A stretch of DNA of 64,000 nt, from assembly GCA_963383645.1 (NCBI GenBank), contig OY726564.1:115067415-115131414 (forward strand), written 5' to 3'. The position numbers and the translations under genes are program-made. This document shows, one piece after another, positions 41,126 to 50,997 of this stretch. The first letter of the stretch is position 1, and each line of letters begins with the position of its first letter. The DNA comes from Muscardinus avellanarius. Lineage: Eukaryota; Chordata; Mammalia; Rodentia; Gliridae. The notes below the pieces were generated by a model that worked only from the letters and a program-made list of their open reading frames with translations, ran no database searches and was not told the DNA's origin.

Positions 41126-42650
41126 AATTAAATAATTCAGTATGCTTAGTCTGTCTATGGAGGAGGCTGAGAGAAAATAGCCTCTATTTATGTTTGAACC
41201 CAGGAATAACGGGAACTGAAGACCAAGTGACTCAGTGCTTGTCCACCTTCCAAGGCAGTTTCACACTATTGAGATATGTTTGAATTTCAGTACTTAGAAT
41301 TTTTTTTTGAAAACTACATGGAGTACCCAACTTTACATTAGACACACACAGTAGCTCACACTAAAACATACTTCTGATAAGCCATTACTGATGGGACAGT
41401 TTCAATGTTGTCTTTCCCCCAAAAACAGCTTTAAAAGCCTCAAAGTAGACCATCTTCTTGAAAGTAACTAATGATTAAGAACAGACTATAAGTAACTTAT
41501 ATCTCGTTGATACAAATATAATAGAATTTGTTAAAATCTCTCACAGAATGCAGTTAGAGAGTTCTTGAATAAAAGAAATGCTTTTGAAGACAAGACTATC
41601 AATGTCTAAAGTGAATTTTTCATAGTCTGACAAGTTATCATAAAAATGTTTAAATTTTTCCATTATAACCTTACAAATATTTTTTAAAAATAGCAAAACA
41701 TTTGCAATCAGCCACACTATTGCTTATTTGACTTTTAATCTAAATGACAAGCAACTGGATATTGTTAAAGAGCAATTATTTATCAGGCAATGAAACATCA
41801 CAGTCAATCCTTTAAAAAGTAGGCTATGAATCCTGCTTTCCCAAAGGCTAAACTCTGAATCCTCTCATTTCTTTTCCATGACAATTTATTCCCCTTCAAT
41901 CCCTCTGTTTGGGGTTGGACACAGGATTCCTAATCACATCCTGGGTAAGCTAGAGCCTCCCAGCAGGGAAGCCCTTTAAACTTCAGCCCCAGGGGCCTGA
42001 GCTTGTGCTCAAAAGTTCTGACCCCGTGAGAAAAGTGCTGAGCAAACCCACTGAGCATACGAAAACAACACACTATATGCAATTTTTTACTTAGAGCATT
42101 TGTTTTAAGGAACGTATTGCTGACCTACAAGCTAGAGTAGGTTTGTCCTGCTGCTAAGGGTCAGAAGCAAATGCAAGCCCTCCAGCCTTTGGTGTGTCTC
42201 GGGAGGATAAATAAAATGTCTTTTTTTCATAATTAGATATATTTTCATTATAACGACATCCAGATGAGATACTTACATGATTTATCTATCATTTATTACC
42301 TTCTAACATAATGATATGATTTCCTTATTTAGTATGTTTTTACTGTTTTCCTAATAGAAGACAAGCTCCCTTTACTAAAGACAAAAAGCTTTTTGATTAA
42401 TGATGATTCCTTATATTTTCAATTTTTAAATTTATAAAATATGTAAATGTTTATGTATCCATTTCAAATAGATTACAGTTACAAGCCTGTGTTCTGTAAA
42501 TGAAGGAGCAATAAAGATAAACGATATAGGCATAAAGTTCAGAAAACATCTCACTTACACATCTCATCTTTCCTTTCCTTTCTTCCCAAATGATCACATT
42601 CTGATTTCTGGGCTGGGAACTCAAAAGACCTGACCTTATTAAAATAAACT
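41126..42650. other. AT-rich intergenic, nothing recognised
   Basis: No coding signal or repeat I can name. Confidence 0.35.
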
Positions 42651-42652
42651 AA

Positions 42653-43059
42653 GCCGGCTGTGGTAGCACACGTCTGTAGCCCCAGTACTTGGGAGCCTGA
42701 CATAGAGGATTGAAGGTTTGAGGACAGCCTAGGCAATTCGTGAGGTTTTCATCATCCTAGCGAGACACTTTCAAAATAAAAATAAAAATAAAAATAAAAA
42801 GCGCTTGTAATCCCCACGCTTGGGAGGCGGAGACAGGAGGATCGCGTAGGTTCAAAGCCAGCCGCGCTGGCTTAAGAGACCCTGTTTCCAAATAAAAAAA
42901 ATATAAAAATAGGTCTGGGAGTGTAGCCTGGAGGTAGAAGGGGTTCCAGGAACTCCAGTACCACCAAAATAGATAAATAAATGAATAAATAAAATAAAAA
43001 TAAAAAAGGGTTGGGGGTATAGCTCGGAGGTAGAATGTCCCTGGGTTCAATCCCCAATG

Positions 43060-43062
<3 letters not shown>
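42653..43062 (+). mobile_element. B1-dID SINE split by a young copy
   Basis: Outer left half 42653-42800, outer ID half 43007-43062. The inner copy at 42801-42968 starts inside the B1 half (gcttgtaatccccacgc), so it is 5' truncated. Confidence 0.85.

Positions 43063-43105
<43 letters not shown>
43063..43105. repeat. (AC)n microsatellite
   Basis: About 21 CA units at the tail of the preceding SINE. Confidence 0.96.
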
Positions 43106-43107
<2 letters not shown>

Positions 43108-43323
43108 CAAAGGACTCAGAGATTCACAAAGTTGAATAGTTTTGCATTATTGTTTTCACATCTTTTGCACTTTTGTTTTTTTGTTTTGGCAACTGGGTTG
43201 TAGGTAGTTAAGGCAGTTGATTTCCAGGGACTATTAGTTTACCGAAATATTCCAAGTATAGAATAGTGAATAGTACCTAAATGCTGAACAACTATTTGTG
43301 GAGCGATTTAAAAGTTTTGACTC

Positions 43324-43519
43324 GCCGGGCGTGGTGGCGCACGCTTGTAATCCCCGCGCTTGGGAGGCTGAGACAGGAGGATCGCACAGGTTCTCAGCCA
43401 GCCTCTGCTACTTAGTGAGGCTCTCAGCAACTTAGTGAGACCCTGTTTCCAAATAAAGTATAAAATAGGTCTGGGAGTATAGCCCGGAGGTAGAAAGCCT
43501 CTGGGTTCCAACCCCAGTA

Positions 43520-43558
<39 letters not shown>
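43324..43558 (+). mobile_element. B1-dID SINE (variant) with 29-bp poly(A)
   Basis: gccgggcgtggtggcgcacgcttg through ggtagaaagcctctgggttcc, cacacaca, then a long pure A run; ttgactc flanks both sides. Confidence 0.93.
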
Positions 43559-43559
<1 letters not shown>

Positions 43560-43562
<3 letters not shown>

Positions 43563-44485
43563 CTCTACAAAGAAGCTGAATATTTTCTGTAAAGCATGTT
43601 ACTTTGAAGAGTTTTGTGGAAGACATGTATGGCCATGTTTTCTTACGTCTTGGCACTCGACTTATTTTTTCTTCTTAGTTACTTAAGTTAAATAAATATT
43701 GGCTTTTCTAAGTCAGGATAGTGAAAACACTCTTTTCTACAAAGTGTTCAACTTCACACTGATCTTCCTTATATTGTGTACTTATTTTCAAACACTGTGT
43801 AATGAATAAACCATGACAAAAATTGGAGTATTGTCTATCTCTAGGATCCTATTTTAGAACACACACATTTAAAATTTATAATGTTGGACAGTAGAGGAAA
43901 ACACATAGCCAATTTACATATGGTGATCTTATTATCTTATTAATGGTGATCTTATTATCTGTACAATCCTGTAGTCTTTGATGAATCATCAATTTTAAAC
44001 ACATTTCCACTACCTACAGCTGACATATAGTCTTTCCTGATAGTTAGCATTGGTAGAGTTTAAAAATCCTAATGCCAGTTTAAATGAAAGACCCTGAATT
44101 GCAAACAACTGTCTTTTCTTCGTGTACATGGTTCATTTCCTTTTCTCCCGCGAGCAGTCCCTCGCAGTGTCAGGGCACTCCCATCAGAGGCGAGGGGAGG
44201 AGGGCATGAAGCCGCAGGTGTGTGAACAGGATGGTACCTTGACTTGCTGGACTCTGCACTTGCTGTGTCGTTAGCGTCCATCTGCCGGTCCTTCCTTTCT
44301 TGCTACACGTTAATCTTGTGTTCTCACAGCACCTCTGATTATACTAATTTCCAAAAGCACATTTCCCTCTTCTCTCTGATCATCAAAACACTAGTTCTGT
44401 CAGTAAATTCCAGTCTCTAATAGTAGGAGGAAGTTGTGAAATTAATTATATATGATGACTAACTTTTCACAAGAAACTGGTTTAT
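43560..44485. other. Intergenic, nothing recognised
   Basis: Includes a short tandem repeat of tggtgatcttattatct at 43921-43962; otherwise unassigned. Confidence 0.35.
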
Positions 44486-44489
44486 TAAT

Positions 44490-44767
44490 TTTTTCGTGGT
44501 ACTTGGGTTGGAACCCGGGGCATTCTACCTCCAAGCTACATCCCCAGCCCTGTTTTTTATTTGTTATTTTATTTTTCAGTACAGGGGATTGAATCCAGGG
44601 TCATTCTACCTCTGAGCTGCACTCCCAGCTCTGTTTTTAATTCTTTATTTTGAAAAAGGGTCTAAGTTGCAGAGCACCTAAGTAGCTGAGGTGGGGCACA
44701 AATCTAAGTCTCTGTCCCAGTCTCCCAAGTACTGGGATTGCAAGTGTGCAGCACCATGCCTGGTTAG
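44490..44767 (-). mobile_element. Two tandem B1-dID remnants
   Basis: An ID half at 44490-44560 followed by a full copy at 44577-44767, both reverse. Confidence 0.82.
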
Positions 44768-45004
44768 TCCGCTTTTAAAACCTGGTTATATAAACATAGG
44801 TTCTATAATTATATCTAACAAACACTAATTTTTGAAATTATTATATTAGCATGTACAGCTTTTATAAATTAAAACACTCCTTGATAATGTAGAAAATATT
44901 ATTCTTATGGAATTCCCATGTAACTCTAAATATTTCTTACTTTAATTTTGGACTATCAATATTGTAGAAGTTACTTTCATTCTTTTGGAAAGCCATGCAA
45001 TAAT

Positions 45005-45155
45005 AGTCATCAGTGGCTGAGCACTTTGTATACAGCACGCATAAGCGAAACACATGGATTACCTCACATAATCCCCATAATCCTAAAGGCAAACGCAATT
45101 ATTTGTGTATAGCTGGGGAAACTAGACTTAGAAATTAAAACATTTTACAAATTAA
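45005..45155 (+). mobile_element. MIR fragment
   Basis: gctgagcactttgtatacagcacgc, attacctcacataatccccataatcc, tagctggggaaactagac. Confidence 0.6.
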
Positions 45156-45269
45156 GTAAATATGTAGGAGATCGGAATCACTTATTCAGCAGTTTTGGAA
45201 AACTCATTTTTATTATATTTTCAACTCTTCAGCTATTGTTTGCCCACTATTCCATTAATTCTGTAGCAC

Positions 45270-45760
45270 TTTTTTTTTTTTGCTGACATATAATTCATCA
45301 ACAACTTACCTTCTAGTCATCATCAACTCCTTAACTTTCAACAACTGCGTCAGCCTCAGGAAATCAGTCTATTTTCTGTCTGTACTAATTTGCCTATTGT
45401 GGATCTTTCATTTCAAGGAAAATATACGATATGTGGTCCTTTGTGACTCGATTCTTTTATATAAAATTTGTTCTCGAAGTTCATCCATGTCAACCTATTA
45501 GTATTTCATTCGCTTGAAGGTTGCAAGCCGTTAGTAAACTTCAGAATTCCGGAAAGACATTCCCACCAGGGCAGCTGTTTTCTTGGTGCTCCCTATTTTT
45601 AGCATCTTCCCAGAATCCTCTTCCAGTACTCCGTTCCTTTTTATTGCTGAATAATTTCCCATTGAGTAGATGTATCACATTTTTTATCCACTAACCATTT
45701 GATCAGTATTTATTTCCCCTTCTTATTAAGAATGTTGCTTTATCTCATTAATATTTACAA
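45270..45760 (-). mobile_element. Old L1 3' UTR, antisense
   Basis: gacatataattcatcaacaactta, gttctcgaagttcatccatgtc, ttattgctgaataatttcccattgagtagatg. Confidence 0.65.
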
Positions 45761-46152
45761 AAACACACATTTAGAGAAAGTAGATGAAAAATATTCAACT
45801 AGAGGTTTTGAAACCTAGCATCTACTTCTAGCTGTGGTGGTAACTCTGCATTTATTAAGGTAGATTAGAAAATATTTCCCTTAATTTTTTTCTTTTTGTC
45901 CTTTTCAAGTGTTTGGCCTAATAGTTGGTCCTGAAAGCAGTAAAAACATTAGCTCACTGCAACTATACATTCTATATTACAGCTAGGACGTGCAGGCAAC
46001 ATTGTAATTTGTTTTAACCCCAATTTTTTCTTAAACTTAGTTTATTCTATAATTTGGGAAATACCCAAACATTTAATTTTATGTTGCTCCTTTTTGGAGA
46101 AAAATTGCTCTCATTCCACGTAATAGAAATTCTATTAACGAAAAATTTATTT

Positions 46153-46357
46153 TCTGTGGTACTGGGGGTGGAACCCAGGGGCATTCTACCTCCAACCTAC
46201 ACCCCCAGCCCTATTTTTTATTCTTTATTTTGAAACAGGGTCTCACTGAGTTGCAAAGGGCCTCAGAAAGTAGCTGAGGCTGTCTGCGAACCACGATCCT
46301 CCCGTCTCAGCCTCCCAGATGTTGGGATTACACGCGTGCGCCGTCACGCCCAGATTA
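46153..46357 (-). mobile_element. B1-dID SINE
   Basis: ctgtggtactgggggtggaacccaggggc to gcgtgcgccgtcacgcccaga. The last repeat before the CCDC181 CpG island. Confidence 0.9.
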
Positions 46358-46866
46358 ACGAACAATTTAAAAATACCCTGAACTCTCCATACTGTACTGA
46401 GGAAAATATTTTCATTTCTTCCAGTTCTCCTGTCTGCCCTGGGAATGATCATTCCTAAAACCCTGTCATCTCCACCACGATCTAAAACTTACATTGCTTG
46501 TCTTTTATTCATAAAGACTTCGGGGGTGGGGATTAGAGTAAGTGTGGCTGTTCTGATATTCTTGAAAGCTGGAACAAAAATCCTATTTCCTTTCCGCATT
46601 CTCCTGGGTAAAGTTCTGCTTTGGATTCGAAAGAGAAAGCGGAGGGGCCAACGCAGTGATTCACAGTTGGCTGGTCAGCCAGAGGAAACTCAGAATACTT
46701 GTGACGTTAACGTCTGACGTAGATACGCCTACTTTAGGAAGATGTCCCTCGGGATTCCCAGTCGGCGAGAGATACCCACGCGTGGGAACCGTCCGGCCCC
46801 AGCGCCGGCCCGCCAGCCCCTCACAATGGCGGCGCGCACCGCCGGCCGCGCGCGCACTTCCGGGCC

Positions 46867-46880
46867 GTCTCCTAGGAAAC
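46867..46880. promoter_or_regulatory. Weaker X-box-like imperfect palindrome
   Basis: GTCTCCTAGGAAAC fits GTNRCC-N2-RGYAAC with two mismatches and is nearly palindromic. It lies next to the ETS site and 128 bp upstream of the stronger X-box. Confidence 0.45.
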
Positions 46881-46930
46881 CGCCGGCGTCGCGCCGCGGC
46901 GCGCTCGGGAGGCGCGGGCCGGGCGGCGTC

Positions 46931-46942
46931 TGCGCATGCGCG
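46931..46942. promoter_or_regulatory. NRF1 site
   Basis: tgcgcatgcgcg fits the NRF1 consensus YGCGCAYGCGCR fully. Common in CpG-island promoters and consistent with the CCDC181 promoter call. Confidence 0.65.
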
Positions 46943-46994
46943 GGCCGGCGCGGGCGCGCGTCAGAGAGGCCGGAGCCGGACGCCGGGACGCGCC

Positions 46995-47008
46995 GCTGCC
47001 ATGGCAAC
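46995..47008. promoter_or_regulatory. RFX X-box, 13 of 14 match
   Basis: GCTGCCATGGCAAC differs from the canonical X-box GTTGCCATGGCAAC at one position. RFX factors drive cilium and flagellum genes through this motif close to the transcription start, which fits CCDC181. Binding is inferred. Confidence 0.7.
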
Positions 47009-47330
47009 CCAGTCCCGGCTGCGGCGGGCGCAGGCGCCGGGGTCCCCCTGGCCGCGCCGCCGGACCTCGCGAGGAAGAGGAGGAGGAGGAGGAGGAGGAG
47101 GAGGAGGAGGAGGAGGAGGAGGAGGAGGAGCGGAGGAGAGGAGGAGAGGAGCGCTCCCCGGCCGCGCCCGCCCCGCAGCCGCCGCGCCCCGCTCCGGCCG
47201 GCGGGCGGCTTCCCCGGGCGCGTCGGCGCCGCCGGCAGGGGAGGCAGGGGCCGCCCGGCGAGCCCGGCCCGCGTCCCCGAGGGCGGGCGCGTCCCGCGCT
47301 CTCCCGCGCCGGCCCCCGAAGCTGTCCTAG
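47001..47330 (+). other. Upstream ORF with 17-Gly run in CCDC181 exon 1
   Basis: An ATG in optimal context (gctgccATGG) opens 109 codons ending TAG at 47328-47330. The GGA repeat reads as 17 consecutive glycines (47079-47129), followed by an Ala/Pro/Arg-rich tail. It ends seven bases before the proposed donor. It could be untranslated if transcription starts downstream, and composition alone would give long ORFs here. No homologue is recognised. Confidence 0.3.
47073..47148. repeat. (GGA)n repeat in the CCDC181 CpG island
   Basis: About 20 GGA units with minor interruptions, inside or next to exon 1. Confidence 0.95.
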
Positions 47331-48972
47331 TGGACAGGTAACCGTCCCCCAGGGGGGCGGGAGCCGCGCCGCAGCGCTCGCCCCCTGGACCTCGAGCCGC
47401 CCCGGGGTCGGCGGGCTGGGGTCCTGAAATCACTCCAGCCAGTGTGTGGAAGATGGCCAGCATCGTGTTCGCGACGGACGGTCATCGTGTTCTTCATGCG
47501 CTCCTGGGATCGCGCGTGGGCAGCACGCAGCGGGAAGAATGAACGGCCAGACGGTTTCCTAATGGGGGTTTTTGCTTAAATACCCTTCTATGCTTTCTTT
47601 GGTTAAGCGCTTATTTTATGTTAAAAGGCATTTTATTTGACGTTTTTTCGGTTCTTAGTTTTTAAGCGTATATAAAAGGTTAGGAGGTAAGACGGGAGTC
47701 AGTGAATTAAACTATTTTTGAATGTTCTGAATCTTGGTGTCGGCTGGGATGCACACTAGAAGACCTGTAGTCACCTCCCCACGCGGGATTTATCAGACAC
47801 TCGGGAGGAAAGAACTCATTCCAGCCTTACAACAGTTCCCTATTAAGAGGAGCCGTAGGGTCAGAACACCCACATAGACTTTGGTGATAAATGTTTAAAT
47901 TTCAGTGTGGAAACTCACAAATAATAAATGCCAGGTAACTCGATTCTTGTAAGAGCGTTTTGTTGTTTTAACATGTTGACTGTACCATGTGAACAAGTGC
48001 CTAGGGATGGAGATTAGGAGAATGGGAGGGGTTGAATATCCTGTGACGCATTTTAAAAGGCTTACGGGACTTGCCAGGGAGGGTTTATGATTTGTGTTCT
48101 GTTTACTTGAGAGCCTGTCATGAGGGTTTCTTTAAGTTACAGGAGTAGAATTACATTTCAGATTGGACACAAGGGCATTTACTTGTCAGAGTTTCTTCAC
48201 CCATTGATTTTCTCCTTTACATTATAAGAAAATGGTATAATTTAATAACAGCGAATATGTTCAATTTGTAATCATTATGTTATTCATTATACCGGTTCTG
48301 TCTTGGCTTTAAACTTGAGTTTCCACATGGGTGGGATTCACTGTAAATAAGAAATCATTACTACCAATGTCTTCAAGAAACAACTTATTTATTCATCCAG
48401 AACTGCTTGTTATAAGAATAAGGGAAAACACTGAGTTGTTCCAGAGAAGTTTTTGTCTAACTGTAATGTAACTTAAAGATTTTAAAATAATAAATTTCAA
48501 GATCCTTGGTCTGAAAAGAAGTTGATTATAAAAGTAGTTTTATAGATACATTTTGTATTACAGTGAATTTTAGTTTATTCTACATCATCCATAGTGTCCT
48601 TACTTTTAATTGGTAGGTAGATCGACAAACACCTTCAGGGATTTGACTGTCACAAAGCGAAGCAGTGGTAAATAAACTTACTCTGAGATATTGGTGTATT
48701 GATTTGGGTTCTCCAGGTGACCTCCAAATAGTATTGCCCTCAGTATCTGAGTTAGAAATTATTGAAGCCTTAATTTTGAGTTCTTTAAGAAGATCTATTT
48801 TATATTTTTAGTTTACAAGAAACATCTGGAATTATAGTACAATTAATACTTTAAAATAATAATTGAATAATTTTTACTGAGTAAATTTCTTTTATATTTT
48901 CATAGTCCTTTATATGTGTATATATATGTTAATTTTAATTATCTGCATCTTTATGTTCTTATAAAACTGTAG

Positions 48973-49198
48973 ATTAGCCGGGTGTGGTGGCACACGCTTG
49001 TAATCCCAGCATTTGGGAGGCTGAGGCAGGAGGATCCGGGTTCGCGGCCAGCCTCAGCTACTTAGTGAGGCCCTCCGCAACTCGGTGAGACCCAGTTTCA
49101 AACTAAAGAGTAAAACATAGGCCTGGGGGTGTAGCTCGGAGGTAGAATGCCCCTGAGTTTCACCCCCAGTACCAGAAAAATAAATAAATAAATAAAAC
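48973..49198 (+). mobile_element. B1-dID SINE plus (AATA)n
   Basis: agccgggtgtggtggcacacgcttg through tttcacccccagtaccag. Confidence 0.92.
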
Positions 49199-49649
49199 TA
49201 GATTATTTTCATAGCCCTTTCTATATTTTTATTTATCTATGTAGAGCTTTATTTATGTTTTTAATTTAACCTTGTCTTCTCTAGCAGACTGCAACCCCTA
49301 CTTCTAGAGCACAGCCCTATTTTGTACATCAAAATAGGGATCTAGCAAATGTTCAACAAATGTTTGTCAAAATTCTACTCTTTATCTGCTCACACACATA
49401 AATATATGATTGATAAGTAAAGATTTCTATAGTTCATTTGTTTGAAAAATTATATTCACACAAAAATTAACAGGGCTAAAAAAAACTTTGATTTAAATAT
49501 AACTCAGCTTAGTTCTTTTAAAAATAAATTTATATACCATTTTAGCAAATACTTACTACCTTTCATTTGACAATCCTATTTCCTGTCACTGTCTTCTTTG
49601 TAGTATTAGGTATGAAAAGGTTTTTTTAAAAAATGAAATACATTTTTTT

Positions 49650-49853
49650 TTCTTTTGCGGTACCAGGGATGGAACCCAGGGACAGATACCTCTGAACTAC
49701 AACCTCAGCCCTATTTTTTATTCTTTATTTTGAAAGAGGGTCTCACCGAGTTCCACATGGCCTCACTAAATAGCTGAGGCTGTCCTCGAACCGAGATCCT
49801 CCTATCTCAGCCTCCCGAATGCTGGGATCACAAGCGGGCACCACCATGCTTGA
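49650..49853 (-). mobile_element. B1-dID SINE
   Basis: cggtaccagggatggaacccagg to gcgggcaccaccatgcttgac. Confidence 0.9.
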
Positions 49854-49960
49854 CATGAAATACATTTTATAGAGAATACACTTATTTCTGTACTTCTCTA
49901 GAAATCAGCATTTGTTATTATTAAGAATCAATTGCTACTTATTAAAAAGCTCTGAGATAG

Positions 49961-50170
49961 GCCGGGCGTGGTGGCGCACGCTTGTAATCCCCGCGCTTGG
50001 GAGGCAGAGACAGGAGGATCGCGCAGGTTCAAAGCCAGCCGCGCGCGCTGGCATAGGAGACCCTGTTTCCAAATAAAAATGTAAAAATAGGTCTGGGAGT
50101 GTAGCCCGGAGGTAGAAGGGCTTCCAGGAACCCCAGTACCACCAAAAACAAAACAAAACAAAACAAAAAT
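49961..50170 (+). mobile_element. Young B1-dID SINE
   Basis: gccgggcgtggtggcgcacgcttgtaatccccgcgcttggg start, gcttccaggaaccccagtaccacc end, (AAAAC)n tail; ctctgagat flanks both sides. Confidence 0.95.
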
Positions 50171-50430
50171 CTCTGAGATCACAAATATCATGCCTTATAA
50201 ATTTCTAAAAGGATTAGAAAACTGAGGATGAAAAATTATATACTCATATATGTTTGAAAATAAACAGATGTAGGTGGGTAAAACTCAAAAACAAAAACAA
50301 AATAATCATTTGCTATGACCCGGACAGAGTTTTAAAAATTGGCAGGCAATGTAGAATTCCTTTCCTAAGCCTCCTTCTTATCTACCTTGTTTATCCTCTT
50401 GTAGACAGAGTTTTAAAAATTCTAGAAATG

Positions 50431-50659
50431 CAGCTGGGCATGGTAGCGCACACTTGTAAACCCAGCATTTGGGAGGCTGAGACAGGAGGATCGTGGTTTG
50501 CGGCCAGCCTCAGCTACTTAGTGAGGCCTTCTGCAAGTCCATGAGACCCTGTTTCAAAATAAAGACCAAAAAATAGCGCTGGGGGTGTAGCTGAGAGAGG
50601 TAGAATGCCCCTGGGTTCCAACTCCAGACCCACAAAAAAAAAAAAAAAAAAAGAAAGAA
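50431..50659 (+). mobile_element. B1-dID SINE with 12-bp target duplication
   Basis: cagctgggcatggtagcgcacacttg through ttccaactccagacccac and poly(A); attctagaaatg at 50419-50430 and 50660-50671. Confidence 0.93.
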
Positions 50660-50880
50660 ATTCTAGAAATGTCTATGTGTTGTCCACCTATGGAAAGGTC
50701 TTGCTTTTGTATGTATCTCTTTAAGAGTATATAGAAATGCATTTTTATTTTGAACATTTCATGTTAGGTGTTAATCAGCTTACCTTCCATGTTAATCTCC
50801 ATATCACATTCCACCTCTAAAGTGTATATACCAGATACTTTATATTTTAAAATCTCATAACTTTTTTTTTTAAAACAGAA

Positions 50881-50997
50881 ATGGCTGAAAATAAAGATAC
50901 TGATTCAAAAGAAAATGGAGAATACGAAGATGACTTTGAAAAGGACCTGGAGTGGCTAATGAATGAAAAAGAAAGAAGCGACGACAGCTTGGCAGAG
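50881..50997 (+). CDS. CCDC181: CCDC181 first coding exon (residues 1-39)
   Basis: Acceptor cttttttttttaaaacag leaves only two noncoding bases (aa) before the ATG. With a preceding exon ending in G, the start context has G at -3 and G at +4. Donor gtgggt, phase 0. Encodes [20 protein letters not shown], closely matching the mammalian N-terminus. Confidence 0.95.

Larger units (their letters stand above)
46880..47337 (+). other. CCDC181: Probable noncoding exon 1 of CCDC181
   Basis: The first coding exon starts two bases before its ATG, so at least one upstream noncoding exon must exist. The best donor in the CpG island is tggacag|gtaacc at 47337/47338. The 5' end is unknown. If transcription starts before 47001 the exon carries an upstream ORF with a polyglycine run (separate entry). 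Confidence 0.5.
46780..47430. promoter_or_regulatory. CCDC181: CpG island and promoter of CCDC181
   Basis: About 650 bp of CpG-dense DNA 3.5 kb upstream of the first coding exon. In order it holds a YY1-like caatggcgg (46824), an ETS site acttccgg (46856-46863), an X-box-like gtctcctaggaaac (46867-46880), a perfect NRF1 motif tgcgcatgcgcg (46931-46942), a near-perfect X-box (46995-47008), and a GGA repeat (47073-47148). There is no TATA box. This composition is typical of a TATA-less ciliary-gene promoter. Initiation within about 46880-47060 is inferred. Confidence 0.88.
47338..50878 (+). other. CCDC181: CCDC181 intron 1 (inferred)
   Basis: From the proposed exon 1 donor to the acceptor ttttaaaacag. 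47430-48970 and 49190-49645 hold nothing recognised; four SINEs occupy the rest. Confidence 0.55.

Noticed and set aside
46656..47463. Long ORFs on both strands in the CCDC181 CpG island
   Set aside because: Same compositional effect plus the GGA repeat. Only the ATG-started frame at 47001 was kept, at low confidence, as a possible uORF.
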